A stretch of DNA of 64,000 nt. It comes from Panacagrimonas sp052387695 (GTDB taxonomy: Bacteria; Pseudomonadota; Gammaproteobacteria; Nevskiales; Nevskiaceae). A model generated the notes under the pieces. It was not told where the DNA came from and searched no databases. It saw nothing but the letters and a program-made list of their open reading frames with translations. A program made the translations under genes and the position numbers. The stretch covers positions 1 to 64,000 of the forward strand of contig JBQTIX010000078.1 in the NCBI GenBank assembly GCA_052387695.1. Direction: 5' to 3'. Numbering within the stretch: the stretch's first letter is position 1; each line of letters starts with the position of its first letter. This document shows positions 57,870 through 64,000 of the stretch, in pieces.

Positions 57870-58448
57870 ATGACCCAGCAAAACCTGCCTCGCTGCGGCT
57901 GGTGCCTCGGATCGCCCGCGTATATCGCCTACCACGACGAAGAATGGGGCCAGCCGCAGCACGACGATCGGGTGCTGTTCGAGTTCCTGATTCTCGAAGG
58001 CGCGCAGGCGGGCTTGTCCTGGAGCACGATCCTCAACAAGCGCGACGGTTATCGGCGTGCGTTTGCAGGCTTTGATGCCGCCAAGCTCGCCCGCTGGTCG
58101 GATGCCTGCGTCGAGAAGGCTTTGCTCGATCCCGGCATTGTGCGCAACCGGCTCAAGGTGGCTTCGGTGCGGACCAACGCACGGGCGTTTCTGGAGGTGC
58201 AGCGCGAATTCGGCAGCTTCGACACCTACCTGTGGCGCTGGGTGGACGACCATCCGCTGCTAAATCGCTGGCAGGCCCTCAACGAAGTGCCGCCGAAAAC
58301 CGATCTGTCCGATCGAATCAGCAAGGATCTGCTCAAGCGCGGATTCAAGTTCGCCGGCAGCACCATCGTTTACGCCTACTGCCAGGCGATGGGCGTGGTC
58401 AACGATCACCTCGTGAGCTGCCACCGGCACCCCGAATATCGGGGCTGA
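57870..58448 (+). CDS. tag: DNA-3-methyladenine glycosylase I
   Basis: 192 aa. The zinc-snap residues are visible: Cys in RCGWCLGSPAYIAYHDEEWG near the N-terminus (Cys and His) and VSCHRHPEY near the C-terminus (His and Cys). The helix-hairpin-helix core EFLILEGAQAGLSWSTILNKRDGYRRAFAGFD is typical. It excises 3-methyladenine from alkylated DNA. It sits 4 bp after pyrC on the same strand, so probably co-transcribed. Frames starting earlier run through pyrC and were rejected. Confidence 0.95.
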   Translation: MTQQNLPRCGWCLGSPAYIAYHDEEWGQPQHDDRVLFEFLILEGAQAGLSWSTILNKRDGYRRAFAGFDAAKLARWSDACVEKALLDPGIVRNRLKVASVRTNARAFLEVQREFGSFDTYLWRWVDDHPLLNRWQALNEVPPKTDLSDRISKDLLKRGFKFAGSTIVYAYCQAMGVVNDHLVSCHRHPEYRG

Positions 58449-58495
58449 CCCACTGGTAAATTGAGCTTGCCGACGCGCGGCCGCAACGCGGCCTC

Positions 58496-58671
58496 GTTAT
58501 TGATCCGGCCACAATCGAGTTGAACTCGACGATGCAAACGCAGGTCGGTGTGACCGGATCAATAACCCAACATGTCTCTGTGTTATTGAGGCGGCCAGCG
58601 CCAATCTCGTCGATCGATGGGACCCCTACCCGCTCGCGCATTTTCAAGTGCATAGTGGCCGTCTCAATAAC
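58496..58671. repeat. Composite terminal-inverted-repeat element (family C, copies 2a and 2b)
   Basis: Two adjacent units. Unit a: GTTATTGATCCGGCCAC (58496) to GTGACCGGATCAATAAC (ending 58566). Unit b: GTTATTGAGGCGGCCA (58582) to GTGGCCGTCTCAATAAC (ending 58671). The copy at 11335-11438 combines the left of a with the right of b. It lies 39 bp before the metallophosphoesterase start, possibly within its promoter. Confidence 0.8.
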
Positions 58672-58710
58672 ATCGTCTCCGGACCCGGCGTCGAACAAGA
58701 GGAGATCATC

Positions 58711-60456
58711 ATGCGAACCGCCCGCCTTGCAATCGCGTTGCTCGCATCCGGTCTTGCGCTCACGAGCACGCCCGGTCGCGCGGCCCCCGCCCAGTGCGAT
58801 CTGATGACCGCCGACGCCGCGGTGACGCGCAACGAACTCATCCGCGGCGCGCGCAAACCCGACGCGCAGATGCTGCTACGCTTCCTGCACCTGACCGACG
58901 ATCACATCATCGACGACGACGGCCAGGCCGTGATCGGCGCCTCGTTTCTCGATCCGGTCGCGCCGCTGCTGGAAGCCTCGATGCGCTTCCAGGAGGAGTA
59001 TTCCGACGAGGTGCTCAACGATCTGACCGGGCGCATCAACGCCTGCACGGCGCAGTTCCCGGCCGAGTTCGGCATCGTCACCGGCGACAGTGCGGACCTG
59101 ACCACGGTGGCGGAGATTCGCCGCTTCATCGACAACCTCGACGGCACCTTCGACCGCATGAGCGCGTTCGAGGAAGCCTGTCGCGCGGACCTGCGGCCCG
59201 GCACGCGCGAGGGCGCAGCGCGGCGCCGCTGCACGCGCTTCACCGGTCGCGACGTCGCCGATACGCAGACGCCGGACCCGAATCCCTCGCAGTTGTTGTT
59301 CCAGCCCATCCTCACGCGCATGCTGCTGCAACTGGCGGCGACCGAGCTGGCCGCCACCACCGGTCGCGCGGAAAACGGCGGCGTCAGCCTGCTGCGGCAG
59401 ACGATCACGCGCTCGCCTGGCCTGCCCGAGTCGCTGCGCTGCCATCACACCGCGCCCGGATGCGCCAACAACCGGCTCAACACGCCGTGGTACATGGTGT
59501 TCGGCAATCACGACGCCTACGTCCGCGGCACGCTGCCGATCGACCTGCCGCTGAGCCAGGTGGCCGAAGTCACCGGCCGGCATTACATGGTCCGGCAGCA
59601 CGAGTTCATCCGGGAATTCTTCAACTCCAGCGCCACGCCCGGCCCGGTGGGCCACGGATTCAACTTCGTCGAAAGGCGCCGTTTCAACGATGACGACGGC
59701 CGCAACGACGGCTACTACGCCTTCGACGCCGGCGACGGCCGCTTCCGCATGATCGTCATGAACACGATCGTCGATGGCGTCATTGACCGCCTGCCGCCCG
59801 AGCTGATCCGCAACCCCTTCGCACTGGCGGACGGCTCGATGGATCGCGCTCAGTTCGAATGGGTCGATCGGCAGCTCCGGGGCGCACTCCGCAACGGCCA
59901 GCTCGCGATGGTGTTCTCGCATCACCCGGACCTGAGTTTTGCGGAGTACGGTCTGCTGGCGCCGCTGGTGCCGATCGAGGTCACGGCGGTCGAACTCAAT
60001 GGTTTGCTGGCGAGTTATCCCAATCTCATCGCCTGGGTCGCGGGACATACGCATCGTCACCGCGTCCGGCCGTTCAAGGTCGAGAACGGCATCGGCAGCA
60101 ACGGCACCATCGCCTCACCGGTAGCCTGCAAGCGCGGCAATCAGTGCCGCGGCTTCTGGCAGATCGAAACCGCGTCACTGATCGACTTTCCGCAGGAGCA
60201 GCGTCTGGTCGAGATCTTCGACAACGGCGATGGCACGGGCACGATCCGCGGGCCCATCCTCGGCCACGGCTTCGACCGGGCACGCGATCTGGCGGAAGCC
60301 GATGACCGCTGCGCGTTCTATCTGGCCGATCCGCGCTCGATCCGCAGCCTGCTCACCGAGGCCGATCTCGGCGCCCTGTGCTCGCAGGGCGGCACGCGAG
60401 TCGGCGAGGCCCGCGATCGCAACGTGGAGCTGATGTTCCGCATGCCGCGGTTCTGA
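58711..60456 (+). CDS. Secreted metallophosphoesterase
   Basis: 581 aa from ATG 58711 (AAGAGGAG upstream). A signal peptide (RLAIALLASGLALTSTPGRA) precedes a calcineurin-like phosphoesterase domain: FLHLTDDHIIDDDG (D-x-H), FGIVTGDSADLTT (GDxxD), VFGNHDAYVRG (GNHD), MVFSHHPDLSF and GHTHRH (GHxH). Large inserts between the motifs resemble the TIGR03767-type actinobacterial/xanthomonad group (600-residue secreted phosphoesterases). It is probably periplasmic or extracellular, hydrolysing phosphomono- or diesters for phosphate acquisition; the substrate is unknown. A family C repeat lies just upstream. Confidence 0.87.
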   Translation: MRTARLAIALLASGLALTSTPGRAAPAQCDLMTADAAVTRNELIRGARKPDAQMLLRFLHLTDDHIIDDDGQAVIGASFLDPVAPLLEASMRFQEEYSDEVLNDLTGRINACTAQFPAEFGIVTGDSADLTTVAEIRRFIDNLDGTFDRMSAFEEACRADLRPGTREGAARRRCTRFTGRDVADTQTPDPNPSQLLFQPILTRMLLQLAATELAATTGRAENGGVSLLRQTITRSPGLPESLRCHHTAPGCANNRLNTPWYMVFGNHDAYVRGTLPIDLPLSQVAEVTGRHYMVRQHEFIREFFNSSATPGPVGHGFNFVERRRFNDDDGRNDGYYAFDAGDGRFRMIVMNTIVDGVIDRLPPELIRNPFALADGSMDRAQFEWVDRQLRGALRNGQLAMVFSHHPDLSFAEYGLLAPLVPIEVTAVELNGLLASYPNLIAWVAGHTHRHRVRPFKVENGIGSNGTIASPVACKRGNQCRGFWQIETASLIDFPQEQRLVEIFDNGDGTGTIRGPILGHGFDRARDLAEADDRCAFYLADPRSIRSLLTEADLGALCSQGGTRVGEARDRNVELMFRMPRF

Positions 60457-60479
60457 TGACGCGTGGACCCCGCGGGCGC

Positions 60480-62504
60480 TCAGCGCATCGCGGCCCTGAA
60501 ACCGATCTCGCGCCGGTTGTTGGGCTTGACCGCGATTTCCTGGCGCAGCATGCGCGTCAGCTCTTCCGGGTCCTTCTCGAAACCGAGCAGTTTTGCGCGG
60601 TTGCGAACCACGGCGTAATCGCCGGGCGTCAGCAGGTCGAGATCGATCACGGCGGCCGGTGGCTCGCAGCCGAAGTAATGGCGGAAGGCCGTTTCACGCT
60701 GCTCCCGCTTGAGAAAATCGAAGCGCACCTTGAACGAGAACCGACGCAGCGCCGCCTCGTCGAGATGGCTCATCAGGTTGGTGATGCAGGCGAAGGGATG
60801 CTCGTGGCTTTCCATCCACGTGAGCATTTCGTTGACTTGGCTGATCTCCCAGCCCTGGTGCGCGTGGCGGCGGTCCCCCAGCAGTGAGTCCGCCTCGTCG
60901 AACACCAGAAAGGCACCGGATTCGCGCGCTTCAGCGAACGCGGCCGCGATGTTGCGCTCGTTCTCGCCGACCCATTTCGAGAGCAGGTCAGAGGCCCGCT
61001 TCTGGATGATCTCGATGCCCAGCTCGTGTGCGAGCCAGCGCACGTACGCGGACTTGCCGGTGCCCGGCGGACCGTACAGGCACATCGAGAAGGCGCGCGT
61101 TTCCAGCCCGAGCAGGCGATCGCGCAGGCGCGTCAGATCGAGATCGGCGTTGATCAGGGTGGGTTCGTATGCAACGGCATGGATCGGGCGCGGTGGCGGC
61201 TCGGCCCCGCGCATGACCTTGGCGATGGAGTGGACGGCGCGGCGGATGTCATGGAAGCCGCCGCTGGTGAGGCGTGCGGAGCGCACCGCGCCGGCCGCAA
61301 CCGCCGGCGGTGCGTCGAAATCCTCGGCCAGGCGCCGCACTTCTTCGGCCGGCACCTGCACCTGTTCGCGCGCCAGCAGGCGATGCCAGACCCGTTCGCG
61401 CACGCGCGCCGGCGGTACTTTCATCTCGATGGCGTAGGTCATGCGCCGCAGCACGGACGGACCGAGCGCACCGGGATCGTTGACCGTCCACAGGGTCGGC
61501 ACGCGTGTCTCTTCAAACAGACGATGCATGTACACGCGCGATCCGTAGCCACCGCGATCGGGTTCGAACATCGGGTCGCCGCCGTCCCCCCGCAGCAGGT
61601 CCTCGGCCTCGTCGAACAGCAGCAGCGCGTCGGACTGGTTCTCCAGCAGTTTCTGCGACAGGCGGAACGAGCCGATGCGCTCGTCGCGCGAGGGCTCCTG
61701 GCCGCGGTCGTCGGACTGACCGACGCCATAGAGCTTGAGTCCGAGCTTGGCCGACAGCGTCTTGCAGAACTCGGTCTTGCCGGTACCCGGCGGACCGTAC
61801 AGCAGAATGTGAATGCCCTTGGCCTGCTCGCTGACCGCGCGGCCGACCAGGTTGGCGGCGAGGTCACGGTCTTCGCGCAGATGGTCGTAATCCTCCCACT
61901 CCAGGCTGTGCGACATCGGCTCGCCGAGCAGCGCGGCGCGAACATCGGCCACGGGCTGCGCCTGCGACTGGAGGAAGCCGGTCAGCGAAGGCAGCGGCTG
62001 GCAGTCGGAACGGTAATCAGTGGTGAACAGACCGCTGGCGATCAGGCGCCCGCGCACCGAGAGTGCATCCACCACCTCGCCGCGCGTCAGCGCGAGCAAA
62101 GCCGACAGCACGCTGATCACACCGCTGTCGCCGGCCCGCAGTTCATCGAGTTCCAGGGTCTCGAACAGGTCCTCGACCTGGGTCACCACCCGGTCGCGCA
62201 CCAGCGCGCCCATCACGATGGCTTCGGCCGGCGAGAGCTGCAGCAGCGCGGAAACCGATCTCAGATTGAGTTCCAGCGCGCTCGGTTCGGCGCCTTCGAG
62301 CGACTTCAGTCGCGTGCTGATCGCATTGAACCAGCCGTCCAGCTCCAGCGTCCGCGGGTCTTCACCGAGATCCAGTTCCAGGTGATCGGCCTCGTCGGCC
62401 ATGAAGCGCAGGAGGCCCTCCTGCGCCCAGCGATGCCGATCCAGGCGGCCGCCCAGATTGGCGATCCACCCCAACACGACACGCTGTTCGAATGCTTCCA
62501 TCAT
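60480..62504 (-). CDS. Double-AAA+ ATPase (CDC48-like architecture)
   Basis: 674 aa from ATG 62504. The N-terminal about 220 residues are helical and unassigned. AAA module 1: Walker A GPPGTGKTEFCK (about 237), Walker B LLLFDEAEDL (about 296). AAA module 2: GPPGTGKSAYVR (about 477), FLVFDEADSL (about 532), and the second-region-of-homology pattern ALRRFSFKVRFDF with an arginine finger. Both ATP sites look functional. The substrate-binding partner is unknown. It is transcribed convergently with the metallophosphoesterase and is followed upstream by the ffs RNA gene. Close relatives are recalled in xanthomonads. Confidence 0.87.
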   Translation of the reverse strand: MMEAFEQRVVLGWIANLGGRLDRHRWAQEGLLRFMADEADHLELDLGEDPRTLELDGWFNAISTRLKSLEGAEPSALELNLRSVSALLQLSPAEAIVMGALVRDRVVTQVEDLFETLELDELRAGDSGVISVLSALLALTRGEVVDALSVRGRLIASGLFTTDYRSDCQPLPSLTGFLQSQAQPVADVRAALLGEPMSHSLEWEDYDHLREDRDLAANLVGRAVSEQAKGIHILLYGPPGTGKTEFCKTLSAKLGLKLYGVGQSDDRGQEPSRDERIGSFRLSQKLLENQSDALLLFDEAEDLLRGDGGDPMFEPDRGGYGSRVYMHRLFEETRVPTLWTVNDPGALGPSVLRRMTYAIEMKVPPARVRERVWHRLLAREQVQVPAEEVRRLAEDFDAPPAVAAGAVRSARLTSGGFHDIRRAVHSIAKVMRGAEPPPRPIHAVAYEPTLINADLDLTRLRDRLLGLETRAFSMCLYGPPGTGKSAYVRWLAHELGIEIIQKRASDLLSKWVGENERNIAAAFAEARESGAFLVFDEADSLLGDRRHAHQGWEISQVNEMLTWMESHEHPFACITNLMSHLDEAALRRFSFKVRFDFLKREQRETAFRHYFGCEPPAAVIDLDLLTPGDYAVVRNRAKLLGFEKDPEELTRMLRQEIAVKPNNRREIGFRAAMR

Positions 62505-62723
62505 GGTGATGCGGGGGAATCGCTCGACTTGGTTGGGGTAAGAGTGGGGCCTGCTCGCCCGAGTTCCAAGCACCACCCTCGCCCGAAATGACAAGAGTCT
62601 TATCAATCAGGTGCTTGCGTCGAGTTGCAATTGTGGATCGGGGACCGGGCCGCGGAGTCAACCGTAGGCACGAAAACCCGGGCGCGCTCGAATGTGTCGC
62701 GCCAAATGCTTGATTCATTGGAA

Positions 62724-62826
62724 GGCCCGCGCCGACTTGCTCCGGCGCCCGGCGCGCCGCTGCCGTTGCTCCCTTCCGGGCCTGGCGGGGTTCACGGGTT
62801 ACCGTCGCGGAGGGCCGGCGCGGGCC
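62724..62826 (-). ncRNA. ffs: 4.5S signal recognition particle RNA
   Basis: On the minus strand the conserved domain IV reads CGCCAGGCCCGGAAGGGAGC, with the asymmetric loop and GGAA tetraloop of bacterial SRP RNA. The ends GGCCCGCGCC and GGCGCGGGCC pair to close a 103-nt rod. It binds Ffh and guides co-translational targeting. Confidence 0.92.
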
Positions 62827-62833
62827 AGCGCGG

Positions 62834-62839
62834 ATTATC
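62834..62839 (-). promoter_or_regulatory. -10 element for ffs
   Basis: Minus-strand GATAAT, 8 bp before the mature 5' end, with a GC-rich discriminator (CCGCGCT). A -35-like TGAAAT lies 17 bp further upstream but is weak. Confidence 0.45.
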
Positions 62840-62949
62840 CTCGAACTGCTCAACGGATTTCAGTCGCGGGCACTCGGTCCAGGCTGGGGCATGGCCTGGG
62901 ATGGCACCTTAGATTGTTGATATCACAATGATTTATTTAAAAAAAAGAA

Positions 62950-63603
62950 TCATCCGCCGGCTTCGGGATCACGCACCGGATCGGCAGGCGGCGCGCCGCC
63001 GACGACCTCGGCCAGGGGTTGAGCGGCCGCAGCGGCAACCGTGGGCAGGACCGCGGTCGCGGCCAGGTGCAGCACGTCAATCTCGGTGGCGGCGCGCAGT
63101 TCCGGACTGGCAATGCGCTCGTTGACCTCGCGCACGATCTCGTCCCTCACGATAGGCCCGACGATGCGCAGGTGCTCCAGCACCTCGGACGGCGCGCCGT
63201 GGCCATCGACCTCCGTGCGGATGTCGTGGTCCTCAACCGGATGCAGGATCAGCTTCACCGTCAGCGGTGCGTAGGTGCGCACGTCGAGGTGCAGCTTGAT
63301 CTCGACTTCCAGCGAAAACTTGAGTCGCAGGTTGATCAGCTTCACTTCCAGCTTGAGGTCGCCCTTGAGCTCCAGCACGAAGCTGACGTCCGGCAGCTTG
63401 TTGACGATGGGATGAACCTCCACGTCGCTCAACTGGAATACGTAGGACGCGACCAGCAGGTTGGCGGGGAATTTTTTTACCGAGCCCTCGATCATCGCCT
63501 TGAGCACCGTCTCGATTTCGCCGCGCAGGCGGTCGGCGGTGACGACGTAGCGGATGAAGTTGTGGCCGAAGTCGGCGTAGGAAATGCGCGTTCTCTCGTC
63601 CAT
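62950..63603 (-). CDS. Conserved-looking hypothetical protein downstream of tsaB
   Basis: 217 aa from ATG 63603 (a GTG at 63615 overlapping the tsaB stop is an alternative). The start TRISYADFGHNFIRYVVTADRLRGEIETVLKAMIEGSVKKFP leads into a beta-rich middle with alternating charged/hydrophobic strands (VEVHPIVNKLPDVSFVLELKGDLKLEVKLINLRLKFSLEVEIKLHLDVRTYAPLTVKLILHP). The C-terminus is Ala/Pro-rich. The long run of amphipathic strands suggests a lipid- or small-molecule-binding beta sandwich. No family was recognised. A T8 run follows the stop. Coupled to tsaB by an 8-nt gap. Confidence 0.7.
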   Translation of the reverse strand: MDERTRISYADFGHNFIRYVVTADRLRGEIETVLKAMIEGSVKKFPANLLVASYVFQLSDVEVHPIVNKLPDVSFVLELKGDLKLEVKLINLRLKFSLEVEIKLHLDVRTYAPLTVKLILHPVEDHDIRTEVDGHGAPSEVLEHLRIVGPIVRDEIVREVNERIASPELRAATEIDVLHLAATAVLPTVAAAAAQPLAEVVGGAPPADPVRDPEAGG

Positions 63604-63611
63604 GGGTCGAA

Positions 63612-64000
63612 TCACTCCGGTCGGTTTTTCTGACTGCGCAGCAGCGCCTGCTCATCGAGGTCCAGCGCAACCTTGTCGCGAAGGTAGACCGGCGCCAGTG
63701 CATCGGCACTCGCCGCCGCGCCCGCCACGAAGACGGGAACGGCCAATCCGAGCGCGGCCGCAGCGTGAGGTAGTGCGGTACCGTCGATACTCAGCATCTC
63801 GGCGCGAATCCGCGATCGCAGCACCGCTTCGTAGGTGCCCCAGCCTGTCCCCACGCCGACCCAGCCACCGGCGGCGCGAAAATCGACCTGCTCCGGCGCC
63901 ACCAGCATCGCGGGCGAATGATCGGCAGCCAGCCCCCCGGCATCGTGGGTGAAAGCGGCGAAGTAGATCTCGCTCATGCGTGCGTCGATCATGGCCAGGA
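63612..64000 (-). CDS. tsaB: tRNA threonylcarbamoyladenosine biosynthesis protein TsaB, C-terminal part
   Basis: About 129 codons, continuing beyond the right edge (the frame stays open at 64000, reading LAMIDARMSEIYFAAF). The DARM.E.Y motif, VGVGTGWGTYE (GxGxGW), LPHAAAALGLA and the ending APVYLRDKVALDL are the TsaB signature. It lacks the N-terminal half only because of the window boundary. TsaB partners with TsaD and TsaE to make t6A37 in tRNA. The final residues LDEQALLRSQKNRPE are an extension past the usual end. Confidence 0.9.
   Translation of the reverse strand, partial: LAMIDARMSEIYFAAFTHDAGGLAADHSPAMLVAPEQVDFRAAGGWVGVGTGWGTYEAVLRSRIRAEMLSIDGTALPHAAAALGLAVPVFVAGAAASADALAPVYLRDKVALDLDEQALLRSQKNRPE

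Larger units (their letters stand above)
62505..62949. other. Intergenic region holding the SRP RNA gene
   Basis: 445 bp between two minus-strand genes, containing ffs (62724-62826) and its -10. 62910-62949 is AT-rich (TGATTTATTTAAAAAAAAG), giving a T8 run on the minus strand just after the stop of the next gene, a likely transcription end. No further gene was seen. Confidence 0.7.

Noticed and set aside
58446..58458. CTGACCCACTGG at the tag stop codon, resembling the end of family B
   Set aside because: Only about 11 matching bases and no other part of the element; could be chance.

Overview
The window looks like chromosomal DNA of a GC-rich gammaproteobacterium, most probably in the Lysobacterales (Xanthomonadales). 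Two housekeeping blocks keep classic gammaproteobacterial order: hemA-prfA-prmC-moeB diverging from lolB-ispE-tRNA-Gln-prs, and ndk-rlmN-pilW-rodZ-ispG-hisS-yfgM-bamB-der. A TIGR02999-type sigma factor, a double-AAA ATPase, the 4.5S SRP RNA and the 3' half of tsaB also fit. No phage, CRISPR array, transposase or plasmid gene was seen.

Layout. 1-1.7 kb: a large secreted beta-helix/TSP3/RTX protein running off the left edge. 2.1-8 kb: a translationally coupled accessory operon (acyl-CoA ligase, isopropylmalate-dehydrogenase-like enzyme, isochorismatase-aldehyde dehydrogenase fusion, GT2). 8-15 kb: single genes (GT1, small secreted proteins, PhyH oxygenase, luciferase-like oxidoreductase). 14.4-19.6 kb: a LysR regulator diverging from a catabolic operon (tautomerase, small protein, Rieske oxygenase, Tat-exported flavoprotein, cytochrome c) with a perfect T-N11-A box between them. 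20-26 kb: two large Calx-beta surface proteins, one frameshifted. 27-31 kb: a four-gene archaic chaperone-usher pilus operon. 31-37 kb: GST, glutathione reductase, a cNMP/rhodanese protein and a winged-helix/TPR regulator. 37-64 kb: mostly core genes plus pyrC, tag, a secreted metallophosphoesterase, an AAA ATPase, ffs and tsaB.

The most unusual signal lies in small palindromic DNA. The main family is a REP/BIME-like element with a GTAG foot, found at 12 loci, whose hairpin arms change in a compensatory way between copies. A tandem pair of it sits in frame inside the aldehyde dehydrogenase domain. Two further inverted-repeat families (about 160 bp and about 70-180 bp) and one 247-bp MITE repeatedly abut or supply stop codons of neighbouring genes. 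A separate 25-bp motif with an 11-bp-spaced direct repeat lies upstream of both Calx-beta surface genes, with a weaker copy before a third secreted protein, suggesting a small regulon.

All assignments come from reading motifs and gene order by eye. No database search was run.
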